This document shows, one piece after another, positions 42,646 to 52,890 of a stretch of 64,000 nt of DNA; positions within the stretch are counted from its first letter, which is position 1; each line of letters opens with the position of its first letter. A model generated the notes under the pieces. The model ran no database searches. It saw only the letters and a list, made by a program, of their open reading frames with translations, and was not told the origin of the DNA. Source of the stretch: Klebsiella indica (GTDB lineage Bacteria; Pseudomonadota; Gammaproteobacteria; Enterobacterales; Enterobacteriaceae); contig NZ_VCHQ01000018.1 in NCBI RefSeq assembly GCF_005860775.1, positions 56,337 through 120,336 on the forward strand, written 5' to 3'. The position numbers and the translations under genes are program-made.

Positions 42646-43500
42646 TTAGGCCTCTCTTATTACCGGAAAAGTCATGCAATGCGGCCCGCCACCTGCCTTC
42701 AGAATCTGGCAGAGGTCAACTTCAATCACATCAATCCCCAACGCCTTCATTCTGGAGTTAACAGTGACGTTATTTCTAATTGCCATTACTTTTCCCTGTC
42801 CCAATGCCTGAACGTTACAACCGTGCCTGAAAACCTGTTCGCTCTCTACCGGAATCACCGTGAAATTACGGCGCCTTAACATTTGCAAGAAGTTATAGGG
42901 AAGTTCATGCACCGCAGCCAGACACACTTTTTCAGCAACGATATTAAATACCATGTCCAGATGCAGGTTAGCAGGCGGGCAAGGTACACCAACGACCGTA
43001 TAACCAAACTTTTCGAGTTGCTCGCGTAAATTAGCGACGCCTGCTTCATCAGTACGATCCACCAGACCAAACGCTAATGTGTGCTCGTCAATCATCCAGA
43101 AATCACCGCCTTCAAAACAACCGGCATTGCAACGCGCAATGACCGGAACGCCCTGCTCTTTTAATTTGGCTTCATACACAACAGTTTCCGGCTGACGGGC
43201 TGGGTGACGAAAACGACCAATAATCGCGCCTTCTTTGACGCAAGCGCCAAAATCACGGGCAAAGGTTTGCACTTCCATGCTTTTGTCGGGGGTCATTTCC
43301 ACCACTTCAACACCATTGTCTCTATAGGCGCTAACCAGTTCTCGCCACTCCCGGACCATCAGATCGTTTTGCTCCGTTTCCCCTTTTTCCATCCAGGTCT
43401 TGGTAATTTCATTGATCGCATTAAATACATAATATTGAGGGGAACACACTAGCACTTTTTTTAATGTATCAGTTGCATTAGATACAAATACCTGAGACAT
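42646..43500 (-). CDS. Amidinotransferase/DDAH-fold hydrolase
   Basis: The 284 residues match the pentein (guanidino-modifying) fold: ARCNAGCFEGGDFWMIDEHT (FEGGD substrate motif), a His in NLHLDMVFNIV and the C-terminal GGGPHCMTFPVIREA with the catalytic Cys after His. Family members include arginine deiminase, dimethylarginine dimethylaminohydrolase and amidinotransferases. The short length and ending in GGGPHC favour DDAH or citrullinase-like enzymes over classical ArcA (about 406 residues). It probably releases ammonia or an amine from a guanidino or ureido substrate. It ends 2 nt before the dehydrogenase start. Confidence 0.87.
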   Translation of the reverse strand: MSQVFVSNATDTLKKVLVCSPQYYVFNAINEITKTWMEKGETEQNDLMVREWRELVSAYRDNGVEVVEMTPDKSMEVQTFARDFGACVKEGAIIGRFRHPARQPETVVYEAKLKEQGVPVIARCNAGCFEGGDFWMIDEHTLAFGLVDRTDEAGVANLREQLEKFGYTVVGVPCPPANLHLDMVFNIVAEKVCLAAVHELPYNFLQMLRRRNFTVIPVESEQVFRHGCNVQALGQGKVMAIRNNVTVNSRMKALGIDVIEVDLCQILKAGGGPHCMTFPVIREA

Positions 43501-43523
43501 AATATTAACTCCTTTTTAAATAA

Positions 43524-45032
43524 TCAGAATGAAACTCCACCAATCAAAAATGTACAGGAAATCATGAGCAACAATATCATAAATTTCCAGTTGCTTTTTA
43601 CCCATTGTCCGTAGCCAATATGTGCAGCCTGAGTGCAGGTCATCACCACAATCGACGTTGGCATAATCATTTTCACTAATCCGAGAGCGATAAGATAAAT
43701 ATCAACCATAATTTCTTCTTTCACGCCTGCAAATACGGCCAGAGGCACCATAATTGGCATCGTAGCAGCAGCTAATCCCGTGGAGCTAGGAATGAATGAA
43801 GCGATGACCAGGTAAAAAAGCAGACATACCACAACAAAGACAATTGGGTGCAGGCTACTGAGCGTAACTTCACCAAAGTGCAAAATCGTCGGTGTAATAG
43901 ATCCATCATTCATAATAACCTGAATACCCCGCGCCAGAGGTACGATAAAGGCCGTGGATACCAGAGTCGCTGCACCTTTAATGATCACATCAATAATCTT
44001 ATCGATATTCATCCTCATTATATACCCGGAGATAATCGTAGATATGATTAACATCGCATTAATTTCATTAAAAAACCATTGACCAAGAGGCACCATATCT
44101 TTGCCAAGAAGAGTTCCCAACCAGGGAATATTCACTAACCACGCGGTAAAGGTTTCAAAAAACGTCCAGTTCGGGTTTAAAGAGGACCATGGAATCAAAG
44201 AAACAATCATAATACTGAAGGTCGCGCAAAAGATTGTCAGAACTTTTTTTTGTGCATTCGTCAAAGATGTCTCAGTATTCTCTGCCAAAGGAAACTCTTT
44301 CAGATCCTGTTCCCGACGAAAATGCTGTGGAGATTTATGCGGCTCCTTTTTGACCTTGTCCGCATAGCGGCAAATATATATAGAAACCACGCCAATAAAA
44401 ACAATAAACATTAACATTCGCATGATAATGCCATTACCTGGACTAATTCCAGCGATACTGGAAGCAATTCCCACAGCAAATGGATTGACAATCGATGCCA
44501 GACAGCCAGCCTGGGTTCCCAGGACAACAATCATTACAGCAACCATCGTATCCAATCCTAATGCCAGCACAATGGGAAGGAACATCATTAAGTATACAAA
44601 ACCTTCTTCATACGCCCCCTGAACGGTACCAAAGATCCCCATTACCAGCACGAGTAGTGAAATCAAAACGTGGTAATTCTGCTGGTTCTTAATTGCGATT
44701 CGTTTAAGGGCTATTTTTATTGCCCCTGATTCATCCATCATTTCCAGAAAACTGCCGAACAGCATGATATTTAATGAAATAGCTATAGCACCTGTCACTG
44801 ATTGGTTGCCGATCATACCAATAATCGGTGCCATAAAAATATTCCATAACCCCTGAGGATTTGCGACCGATTGTGTATAAGTTCCGGATATTGCACGACC
44901 AGCCTCATCTAACTGATATTTTCCGCCTGGGATAAACCAGGTTAATATGGCAACAATAGCAATAATAAAGAAAATGATGACATAAGCATTGGGCGATTTT
45001 AATTTTTTTTCGGTTTCATCTATTGCAGACAT
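43524..45032 (-). CDS. YfcC-type transporter (arginine/ornithine or C4-dicarboxylate antiporter family)
   Basis: The 502-residue membrane protein has about twelve spans. It shows FFIIAIVAILTWFIPGGKYQ at the start and EEGFVYLMMFLPIVLALGLD in the middle, both typical for the YfcC/ArcD2 (AbgT-related) family. These are often seen beside arginine deiminase genes. ATG 45032 follows AGGAA by 7 nt; the frame continues to 45113. In the operon it probably exchanges the guanidino substrate for the amine product. Confidence 0.85.
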   Translation of the reverse strand: MSAIDETEKKLKSPNAYVIIFFIIAIVAILTWFIPGGKYQLDEAGRAISGTYTQSVANPQGLWNIFMAPIIGMIGNQSVTGAIAISLNIMLFGSFLEMMDESGAIKIALKRIAIKNQQNYHVLISLLVLVMGIFGTVQGAYEEGFVYLMMFLPIVLALGLDTMVAVMIVVLGTQAGCLASIVNPFAVGIASSIAGISPGNGIIMRMLMFIVFIGVVSIYICRYADKVKKEPHKSPQHFRREQDLKEFPLAENTETSLTNAQKKVLTIFCATFSIMIVSLIPWSSLNPNWTFFETFTAWLVNIPWLGTLLGKDMVPLGQWFFNEINAMLIISTIISGYIMRMNIDKIIDVIIKGAATLVSTAFIVPLARGIQVIMNDGSITPTILHFGEVTLSSLHPIVFVVVCLLFYLVIASFIPSSTGLAAATMPIMVPLAVFAGVKEEIMVDIYLIALGLVKMIMPTSIVVMTCTQAAHIGYGQWVKSNWKFMILLLMISCTFLIGGVSF

Positions 45033-45184
45033 ACAATGATTCCTTATTATTATAGCCAGCAATTTTGCTTTCATAGCATGAATAATCGCTGGCTGTAAGG
45101 TTACCGTGAACATTATTTATAAAAAAGTCATACACGGAAAATCATTCAGATTGCGAAGAAAATTCCCGAACAATAATCGTGTAA

Positions 45185-46126
45185 CTACAACGCAACAGCT
45201 GCGAGGATACCTTTGATGGAATGCATACGATTCTCACCCTGATCCCACACGACGGATTGTTCGCACTCCATAACTTCGTCGGTAACATCGATACCTCGAT
45301 ATGCCGGCAGGCAGTGCATAAAAATAGCATCCGATTTTGCTTTTCTCATCGCCTCCATGGTGACCTGATACGGCTGGAATGCTTTCTTCAACGCTTCAAT
45401 CTCATCAGGTGCTTGTCCCATACTGTAATGTGACATGCCGTAGACAATATCTGCATCCTTCAACGCAGCGTCAAAATCATCTGTAAAGACAATATTGGCC
45501 CCGCTTACCGCTGCACGTTTGCGGGTCTCTTCGAGGATATTTGCGTCTGGGTGTAAACTCGCCGGACAGGCGATAGACATGTCAATTCCCAGCGTGGCAC
45601 AGGCTATCATCGTAGTGTAACAAACGTTATAGAGATTACCGGCATAACAAAGTTTCAATCCAGGGTAATCGCGCTTTTTCTCTTTAATCGTCATCAGATC
45701 GGCAATACCCTGTGTCGGATGGGCCATCGTTGTCAGACCATTGATAACAGGGGTATCCATCCATTGAGCATATTGTTCTACAATTTCATGACCGAAAGTA
45801 CGAATGAACAAGCCATCATAGTAACGGTCAAACATGCGTGCTGTATCTTTCAGCGGTTCACCACGTCCGCTTTGAAGTTCATCTGGACGTAAATAAACTG
45901 CCGTTATTCCCAAGTCTGCTGCCGCCCGCTGAAAGGCATTCCGCGTTCGCGTTGAGTTCTTCTCAAATAATGCAGCCCACACCTGCCCTTTTAGATACTC
46001 ATGCGGCTCACGAGCTACCCATTTGCGCTTAAACTCAAGCGACAGATCTACTACAAATTCAATTTCCTCACGCTGCATATCCTTAAATGCCAAATAATCT
46101 TTACCTCTTAATTTATTTCTCATCAT
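45185..46126 (-). CDS. Ornithine carbamoyltransferase-like enzyme
   Basis: The 313 residues contain the carbamoyl phosphate motif STRTR (58-62, in FEKNSTRTRN), HPTQ (MAHPTQGIADLM), HCLPA near the end, and SMG in the GMSHYSMGQ segment. The N-terminal and C-terminal halves align with OTCases, but the second-substrate loop differs (SHYSMG, and HCLPAYRGIDVTDE is shorter than in ArgF). The enzyme may therefore prefer a substrate other than ornithine. In the catabolic direction it would split a ureido compound into carbamoyl phosphate and an amine. It is the first gene of the operon, about 150 bp before the transporter gene. Confidence 0.87.
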   Translation of the reverse strand: MMRNKLRGKDYLAFKDMQREEIEFVVDLSLEFKRKWVAREPHEYLKGQVWAALFEKNSTRTRNAFQRAAADLGITAVYLRPDELQSGRGEPLKDTARMFDRYYDGLFIRTFGHEIVEQYAQWMDTPVINGLTTMAHPTQGIADLMTIKEKKRDYPGLKLCYAGNLYNVCYTTMIACATLGIDMSIACPASLHPDANILEETRKRAAVSGANIVFTDDFDAALKDADIVYGMSHYSMGQAPDEIEALKKAFQPYQVTMEAMRKAKSDAIFMHCLPAYRGIDVTDEVMECEQSVVWDQGENRMHSIKGILAAVAL

Positions 46127-46439
46127 CTATCCTGCCTATATGTCAGTTTTGGGTTATTGCATTACCGTATAAGCGCCTTCAGGGCTACCATAGATGATCC
46201 CCTGCTGGATTGGCAATTGGCAATAAGTACGTTTTTGGCGGGGATAAATCAGACTTATATACAATTTATCAACCAGACATACCACGGTAATATTATGCCC
46301 TTCAGCCTGGATATAATTTATAATAGATTATTAGGTTTCCGGTAAATTCAGATTGTCAACGAGTAGCTCTCCATTTTCACATGGGAAAATAAGTAAAATC
46401 AGATAAACCAAGAATATACTGTATCGGTCTGAATTTATT
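46127..46439. other. Regulatory gap upstream of the carbamoyltransferase operon
   Basis: This 310-bp AT-rich stretch lies between the operon start and the IS remnant. It contains the tandem ATTGGCAATTGGCAAT (near 46208-46223), a possible regulator site. No gene is seen. Confidence 0.35.
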
Positions 46440-47334
46440 CAGCTCCATATTCTTCCATTCATGATTAGGGAGCCATTTTCACTGAGCGTCGCATTCCTGT
46501 AGCTTATTCAGTGAATAAAACAGATGGTGCCTCAACCAGTTATAACAGGCTGTGCGGTTATAGCGTTCAATATAAGCATTCTACTATGGTTTTCCCGACT
46601 GAATAAACTGAATAAAATTGAGGATAACATTTTGTCGTTCAGTCCACATTATCAGTGTGTTATCTGAGCATTCCGATCCGTTGTCGCAACGAATTGATGT
46701 AAGTTTTATTTTTTATTCAATCAGTTGCATCATAATTCTGGCTACCCGGCTGAATAAAAGAGAAAATCAACATCTGTTGCCAGTGCTTCCCGATTGAAAT
46801 CGTCTATAATACTCAACAGCCGAACTGAGTGGCCATCTGATAACTGGTGGTGCATAAAGTCCATTGACCAGCTCTTGTTACTACCATCAAGGACACTCCG
46901 TTGGTTCAGGCTTTTCATATTTCAGCCGTTTTTTGAGTTTTATCTGCATATTCAGCGATAGTTTGCTGTAAATATGGTAAATTCTTTTATAGTTCCAGAT
47001 AAAACCTTTCACATTACGAGATACAGATAACACAGACCAAGCTCCAGTTACGCTGACTGTCTGTGATGCGTATCAGCCAGTTAGCAATCAGCTAATTTTC
47101 CTGGCTCAGTAAACATCTATACCGGTCGCTGACGATAAAAATCTGACTGCCCAAACTGATACTGCTCCCCGGTACACTATCGTATGCTGTGCATCCGCTT
47201 CCTGACTGATCGCTATTTGCAAAATAGGCGCTACTTATACCATGTTGATGGCACATCTCCGGAACAGCTATTCCAGCTTCAGTCTGTTTAAGGACAGCAA
47301 TGCTCTGACTGTCAGTGAAGCGTGAACGCTTCAT
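46440..47334 (-). mobile_element. IS3-family insertion sequence remnant
   Basis: OrfA starts at 47334 (KRSRFTDSQSIAVLKQTEAG, then CHQHGISSA) and is disrupted after the first helix-turn-helix. OrfB fragments follow on the same strand: SWSMDFMHHQLSDGHSVRLL and IDDFNREALATDVDF near 46770-46880 with the first catalytic Asp, and IRCDNGSE near 46680-46690 with the second. The order fits an IS3-type transposase of the IS51/IS407 style, but frameshifts and deletions make it inactive. Ends and target repeats could not be identified. Confidence 0.75.
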
Positions 47335-47345
47335 CGAAATTCCCC

Positions 47346-47995
47346 TGTATTCAGGTTAGGAGAGAATTCAACTTATACCTGCATTGGGTTTTCTGGAGGG
47401 ATGACCAAAGCTGGTTATCCTTATCGACATGACAAGAAAGTGAGGGAACGCATAGAAAGATCGCAATACGAATAAGAATTTACCGAAACACGAACCGTAT
47501 TATCATTTCGCCTCGCACCCCAATAACGCCAGTATCGACTGGTCATCATCATTAACCAATAGTGCAATACGAATTTTGATGCCGAAGAAGAAAAAGTGAT
47601 TTGGGTCACATTAATCACTCTTCCCTGAAATATGACTTTGTATCACCTTCCCGTCTGAGGCGAAGAAATGATACGGATGTCGATACCACGCAATAGGCCC
47701 CGTTGCTTTCCCCTCCAGAAAATGAATAAGAAAAATTCCGCCAGCGGAAAGTTGATGTATTTTATGCCAATTAATCAAATACTCTGCTAATTGAGATACG
47801 AGCAGTATTGACCATTACCGCATGAGCTTTCGCTTCAGACATCAGAAACGTGACCGGTGAACACCAACGACCAGAATGATCATTTTGCCCTCTCCCTCCG
47901 CTAAATTGCTTTTTTTGATAAAAATAAACCCAGAAAGTTGCTATGTTTTTTTTGCAGTACATATAACCCTAATATTATGCAAGCATTCCTTGTTT
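47346..47995. other. Intergenic stretch before the candidate sRNA terminator
   Basis: About 650 bp without a credible gene. It lies between the IS remnant and the porin upstream region, and parts may be old IS or island debris. Confidence 0.35.
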
Positions 47996-48023
47996 GCCCG
48001 GTAGCCACTGCCGGGCTTTTTTT
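47996..48023 (+). terminator. Strong terminator without a gene upstream; possible sRNA end
   Basis: GCCCGG pairs with CCGGGC around a 9-nt loop and is followed by TTTTTTT (48017-48023). No gene ends here on the plus strand. In E. coli the sRNAs MicC and RseX lie just upstream of the porin genes ompN and yedS, and this terminator sits 168 bp before an OmpC-type porin. A short sRNA ending here is plausible; the 5' end is not clear. Confidence 0.55.
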
Positions 48024-48190
48024 ATCGTATATTGTCCAGATGATTGATAAATTGACAAATTGATGAACGACTTTTTCTGGTAAAAATAATTGTCACAATT
48101 GCAATATCTTGACACACAGGATTCTGTAAGCATGCCGTGAATCCATAAGCAGAAAGTAGTGGTTATCTAAATCAATAAAAGGTACAAACA

Positions 48191-49279
48191 ATGGATATTA
48201 AAAAAATAGCCGTAGTTATTACTGGGCTTATTATGTCTGGTTCCGCCGTCTCTGCTGAAGTATATAACCAAAACGGAAATAAACTGGACTTTTACGGAAA
48301 GGTAAAAGCGCAGCACTATTTCTCGGATGATAAAAACCAGGATGGTGATCAGACCTATGTTCGTATCGGCATTAAAGGTGAAACCCAGATCAACGATCTC
48401 ATGACCGGGTATGCCCAATGGGAATACCAGTTCCAGGGTAACAATGATGAAGGGACCGGGGCAACCGGCGGGGATAAAACCCGTATGGCTTTTGCCGGGT
48501 TGAATTTCTCTGAGTTTGGTTCTGTGGACTATGGTCGTAATTATGGTGTCGCGTATGATATTAGCAGCTGGACGGATATGCTGCCGGAGTTCGGCGCTGA
48601 TACCTCGACGCAAACAGACGTCTTTATGACTGGCCGTGCTACCGGGGTTGCCACCTATCGAAACAGGGACTTTTTTGGCCTGGTGGATGGGCTTAACTTC
48701 GCTTTGCAATATCAGGGCAAAGCGGACGACAGCGATCGTTCTGTCCAGAAACAACATGGCGATGGTTTTGGTATTTCTGCTTCGTATGAGTATGCCGGGA
48801 TTAGTGCCGGTGCATCTTATACCGCTTCAGACAGAAGTAATGAACAGGTCGAAAAAGGGAAAACGTCCGCCTTATACGCTTCCGGGGATAAAGCGGAGTT
48901 GTGGAACGTCGGTTTGAAATATGATGCTAATAATATTTACCTGGCTGCCACCTATGCTGAAACCAGGAACATGACCAGTTTTGGTGATGATTATATTGCT
49001 GAGAAGACACAAAACTATGAAGTCGTCGCACAATATCAGTTCGATTTTGGCCTCCGTCCGTCAATTGCGTATTTGAAATCTAAAGGCAAAGATTTCAGGA
49101 GTTATGGCGACCAGGACTTAGTTGAATATGTGGATGTTGGCACCTATTATTACTTCAACAAAAATATGTCGGCATATGTTGATTATAAAATCAACCTGCT
49201 TGACGATAACAACTTCACCAGAACAGCCAACATCAGCACCGATAATATTGTTGGCGTAGGCTTAACATATCTGTTTTAA
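48191..49279 (+). CDS. OmpC/OmpS-type outer membrane porin
   Basis: The 362 residues start with a signal peptide ([19 protein letters not shown], cleaved before AEVYNQNGN). It has the trimeric porin hallmarks: [44 protein letters not shown], loop 3 [20 protein letters not shown] and a C-terminal Phe (GVGLTYLF). Loop 3 keeps the PEF motif of OmpC/OmpF. It is about half identical to the porin at 26884-27969 by eye but not a recent copy. OmpS-type porins of Salmonella are close relatives. RBS AGG precedes ATG 48191 by 9 nt. Confidence 0.92.
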   Translation: MDIKKIAVVITGLIMSGSAVSAEVYNQNGNKLDFYGKVKAQHYFSDDKNQDGDQTYVRIGIKGETQINDLMTGYAQWEYQFQGNNDEGTGATGGDKTRMAFAGLNFSEFGSVDYGRNYGVAYDISSWTDMLPEFGADTSTQTDVFMTGRATGVATYRNRDFFGLVDGLNFALQYQGKADDSDRSVQKQHGDGFGISASYEYAGISAGASYTASDRSNEQVEKGKTSALYASGDKAELWNVGLKYDANNIYLAATYAETRNMTSFGDDYIAEKTQNYEVVAQYQFDFGLRPSIAYLKSKGKDFRSYGDQDLVEYVDVGTYYYFNKNMSAYVDYKINLLDDNNFTRTANISTDNIVGVGLTYLF

Positions 49280-49293
49280 ACTAAGCTAATCGG

Positions 49294-49323
49294 ATTGCCA
49301 GTTCCCGTGAACTGGCAATTTTG
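49294..49323 (+). terminator. Terminator of the porin gene
   Basis: ATTGCCAGTTC and GAACTGGCAAT form a perfect 11-bp stem with loop CCGT, followed by TTTT. It starts 14 bp after the stop codon and separates the porin from the GFA gene. Confidence 0.85.
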
Positions 49324-49331
49324 GAGGCATA

Positions 49332-49718
49332 ATGGAAAATTACAGAGGAGAATGTTTTTGCGGGAGCGTTCATATCTCAATCAAACTCGGTTATCTGAAC
49401 ATATACTCCTGCTACTGCCATGAGTGCCAGAAACATACTGGCGGGGTATTTATGTTTGTTAAGGCAAAAAAACGCCCTGATGTGTATCCCGGTACGGAAA
49501 GTCTGAAATCATTTTACACAGCGTCTCATGGATATAGATTTTTCTGCGCCGAATGTGGCGGATTACTATTCATTCAAGGGAATAACGAAGCTGATTTTTT
49601 AATTCCTGTCTCTGTTCTGGATTTCACCGCCGAACAAAAATGCCGCATGATGTTGATCGATGAGCTGCAGCATCATTTAAGACCAACATTCTTCCGTTTG
49701 TATGGCAGATTTTTGTGA
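49332..49718 (+). CDS. GFA-family zinc-binding protein (glutathione-dependent formaldehyde-activating type)
   Basis: The 128 residues contain the GFA cysteine pattern: G-x-C8-x-C10-G, then C27-Y-C29-H-E-C32 and F-C72-A-E-C75-G-G. This is the zinc-binding CENP-V/Gfa fold. Family members bind zinc and S-hydroxymethyl-glutathione, but many have unknown function. It is a single-gene unit with GGAGG 4 nt before ATG 49332; the RND operon converges on it from the other strand. Confidence 0.85.
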   Translation: MENYRGECFCGSVHISIKLGYLNIYSCYCHECQKHTGGVFMFVKAKKRPDVYPGTESLKSFYTASHGYRFFCAECGGLLFIQGNNEADFLIPVSVLDFTAEQKCRMMLIDELQHHLRPTFFRLYGRFL

Positions 49719-49722
49719 TATC

Positions 49723-49742
49723 CCCGTCATACTTCAAGTTGT
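49723..49742. repeat. ERIC-like end fragment
   Basis: CCCGTCATACTTCAAGTTGT is identical in its first 19 positions to the terminal sequence of ERIC elements (as in the copies at 20452 and 21718). The rest of the element is not recognisable here. Confidence 0.45.
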
Positions 49743-49818
49743 ATCTGCGCGGACTTTGTTACCAGGCTCATCCATAAGCCTTGCCCTGACGGGTCGCCGC
49801 GTGATTCGGCCAACGGAC

Positions 49819-52800
49819 TCATCCCTTGCGGGTTCCGCTCATCGGCTGCATCACCAGGCTCATCGCCGCAGGCAGAACCGTCAGCGTGACCAGCGTCGCC
49901 ACCAGCAACCCGCCGATAATGGCATACGCCATCGGCCCCCAGAAAACTTCCGTTGAAATCGGGATCATACCCAGTATCGCGGCACAGGCCGTGAGCAAGA
50001 TTGGCCTGGCCCGGTGTTCTGCCGCAACGATAATCGCCGCCTCGTAGTCCATACCTTTGAGAATATTGCTGTCCACTTCGCTGATCAGAATGACTGCGTT
50101 ACGAATGATTATGCCTGCCAGCGCAATAATACCCAGTAATGCCACAAATCCCATCGGCGTACCGGTCGGCAGCATCGCCAGCACAATGCCGATGAGCCCA
50201 AAGGGTGCCATCAGCAGGGCCAGCAGCATGCGTGAGAAACGCTGCAGCTGTATCATCAACAATACCAGCATGACAAGCAGCGTCACCGGCAGCACGGCGT
50301 ACACCGAATTGTTGCCTTTATTTGATTCCGCGACCGTACCCCCCTCCTCTATCTGATAACCTGGCGGCAGCGAGGCGCGTATCCGGTCGACGACCGGCTT
50401 CAGCTGTTGTGACACCGACTCCGCCCGCATCCCCGGCGCCAGATCGGTCTGTACGGTAATATAGGGCAGCCGTTGACGCCGCCAGATAACCGGGTCATCC
50501 ACTCCCCATACCAGCGTCGCCACCTGGCTGAGCGGAATTTTCTCTCCCCGGTCATTGGTCAGCAACATATCAGACAGCGTCGAGATATCCTGACGCGCCT
50601 TATTATTCCCCCGCAGCACGACATCGATCAGACGGTTACGGTCACGTACCGTGGTTACGGTGGTGCCCGACCAGACAGTATTGAGCATCTGCGAAATACT
50701 CTGCGACGAAACACCGGCTGCCCGGGCAGCCGTCTGGTTAACCTTGAGGGTGATAACCCGCTCCGGCTCACCCGCTGTGAGGTTTACCTCGCGCGTGAGC
50801 GGACTGTCGCCCAGGGCCGATGCCAGGGAATGGGCTATCGCCTGAACGCGCCCGTAATCCGGTCCGGTGATGCGGTATTTCACCGGCCAGCCAACCGGCG
50901 GGCCCAGTTCCAGCGGCGAAACGCGGCTAGTGATGTCGCTAAACTGCCGGGCCAGCAGATCTTCGAGCTGCTTACGGAGACGATCGCGGGCCCGGAGATT
51001 TTTCGCCACCACCACCAGTTGGGCCGTATTTTCATTATCCAGCAGAACATCCATCGGCAGATAGAAACGTATTGCTCCGGAGCCGATGTAGCTGGAAAAA
51101 TGGTCCACATTCGGGTTATGGATTAATGCCTGTTCCAGACGTGCGGTCTGTCGCCCGGTTTCCGTTTGCGAAGCGTTTGCCGGCAATGTCAGGCTGACCA
51201 GCAGTTCCGGCCTGTCAGACGTGGGGAAGAATTCCCCCTGCATAAAAGTGGTGCCATAGGCGGCCAGCGCCAGCAGGCCAATCGCCGTTCCGAGCGTCAA
51301 TAGTCGGTGACGCAGCACGGCAAGCAGCAGGCGATGATATCCGCGCCGCAGCCTGCCCGGGCTGCCGTTTACATGGCGGTTGTTCAGTTTTTCCGGCAAG
51401 ATCCAGACCCCGGTCAGCGGGGAGAACAGGATGGCGACTCCCCATGAACAGAGCAGTGCGATCAGCATCACCGCGAAGAGGGTAAAACAGTATTCACCGG
51501 CGCTCGAAGCCGCAAAGCCGACCGGAATAAATCCGGCGATCATCACCAGCGTGCCGGTGAGCATCGGAAAAGCGGTGGTTTCAAAAGCGTACGTCGCCGC
51601 CTTCCACCGGGAGTCTCCGGCTTCCAGGCGAGAAACCATCGTTTCCACGGTAATCATCGCATCATCGACCAGTAATCCCAGCGCGATAATCAGTGCCCCC
51701 AGTGAAATACGCTGCAGGCCAATACCCGCGAACATCATGCAGGTAAAGGTCATGGCCAGCACCAGTGGTATGGCGGCGGCCACCACCAGACCCGCCCGCA
51801 TACCCAGTGAGACAAACGACACGGCCAGCACAATAATGATCGCCTCAATCAGCACCCTGACGAATCCGCTGACCGCCTGCGCGACCACGGCGGACTGGTC
51901 CGCCACTTTCACCATCTCAATACCGTGCGGCAACTGCTGGCCGATCGCGCCCATACGCTCATTGAGGGCGCGGCCAAAGTCGGTCATATTACCGGTCGCG
52001 GCCATGGAGATCGCCAGCCCGATAGCTGGCTCGCCGTTTACCCGGAAGAGCGGCGTCGGCGGCTCCGCCGGTTCGCGCCGGATAGTGGCAATGTCGGTTA
52101 GCGGAATATAGCGCCCATTGATATGCAGCGTCACCGCGCGCAGGCTCTCCTCCGAAGTCAGCGCGCCGCTGACCCGCAGAGCCACATTCTCTCTGTCGGT
52201 ACGCAGAATACCGGACGGCACAACATCGTTTTGTTCCTTCAGCGCGTCACTGACCTGCTGAAGATCAAGTCCCATACCGGCAAGTTTGCGCGGAGAAAAG
52301 GCAATGACCATCTGCTCTTCCTGCACGCCGATAAGCGTGATTTTGCCGATGTCCGGCAACGACATCAGACTGCGGCGGATATCCTCAACATGGTCGCGTA
52401 GTTCACGGGAAGTAAACCCCTCAGCGGTGAAACCGTAAATGGTACCGTAGGTATCATCAAATTCATCATTCACGGCAGGCCCCTGCACGCCAGAGGGCAG
52501 CGAGGATGCAATATCCTGCATTTTTTTACGCACCTGATACCAGATCCCGGCCACCTGACCGGGCGGGGTATCGTCACGCAGATTGACAAAAATTACCGAC
52601 TGACCGGCGTGCGTGTCACTCTCCACATAATCCAGATAGGGGATTTCCTGCAGTTTTTTCTCCAGCGTATCGGTTACCAGATTAACCGTATCCTGGATGT
52701 TAGCGCCGGGCCATTGCGCCGATACCACCGCGGTTTTAATGGTAAAGGCAGGGTCTTCATTACGCGGTAATTGTTCATAACTCATGATGCCGGTGGCCAT

Positions 52801-52890
52801 CACCAGCAGCATAAAGAAAGTCATAAGCTGCTGATGGTTCAGCGCCCAGGCCGACAGATTGAAGGCGTGCTTCAGGGATCCCTGGCTCAT
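49819..52890 (-). CDS. RND efflux transporter (AcrB-like superfamily)
   Basis: The 1023 residues are the normal RND length with twelve spans and two large periplasmic loops. It starts with an amphipathic segment and span 1 (HQQLMTFFMLLVMATGIMSY), keeps the first-loop hallmark NEDPAFTIKTAVVSAQWPGA and has GLLVDDAMITVETM (span 4 acidic residues, proton relay). The substrate is probably a drug, dye or organic compound. It is the second gene of an operon with the membrane fusion protein; no outer membrane channel gene is present, so TolC should serve. The two-component system upstream resembles AdeRS. A close family symbol cannot be given. Confidence 0.92.
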   Translation of the reverse strand: MSQGSLKHAFNLSAWALNHQQLMTFFMLLVMATGIMSYEQLPRNEDPAFTIKTAVVSAQWPGANIQDTVNLVTDTLEKKLQEIPYLDYVESDTHAGQSVIFVNLRDDTPPGQVAGIWYQVRKKMQDIASSLPSGVQGPAVNDEFDDTYGTIYGFTAEGFTSRELRDHVEDIRRSLMSLPDIGKITLIGVQEEQMVIAFSPRKLAGMGLDLQQVSDALKEQNDVVPSGILRTDRENVALRVSGALTSEESLRAVTLHINGRYIPLTDIATIRREPAEPPTPLFRVNGEPAIGLAISMAATGNMTDFGRALNERMGAIGQQLPHGIEMVKVADQSAVVAQAVSGFVRVLIEAIIIVLAVSFVSLGMRAGLVVAAAIPLVLAMTFTCMMFAGIGLQRISLGALIIALGLLVDDAMITVETMVSRLEAGDSRWKAATYAFETTAFPMLTGTLVMIAGFIPVGFAASSAGEYCFTLFAVMLIALLCSWGVAILFSPLTGVWILPEKLNNRHVNGSPGRLRRGYHRLLLAVLRHRLLTLGTAIGLLALAAYGTTFMQGEFFPTSDRPELLVSLTLPANASQTETGRQTARLEQALIHNPNVDHFSSYIGSGAIRFYLPMDVLLDNENTAQLVVVAKNLRARDRLRKQLEDLLARQFSDITSRVSPLELGPPVGWPVKYRITGPDYGRVQAIAHSLASALGDSPLTREVNLTAGEPERVITLKVNQTAARAAGVSSQSISQMLNTVWSGTTVTTVRDRNRLIDVVLRGNNKARQDISTLSDMLLTNDRGEKIPLSQVATLVWGVDDPVIWRRQRLPYITVQTDLAPGMRAESVSQQLKPVVDRIRASLPPGYQIEEGGTVAESNKGNNSVYAVLPVTLLVMLVLLMIQLQRFSRMLLALLMAPFGLIGIVLAMLPTGTPMGFVALLGIIALAGIIIRNAVILISEVDSNILKGMDYEAAIIVAAEHRARPILLTACAAILGMIPISTEVFWGPMAYAIIGGLLVATLVTLTVLPAAMSLVMQPMSGTRKG

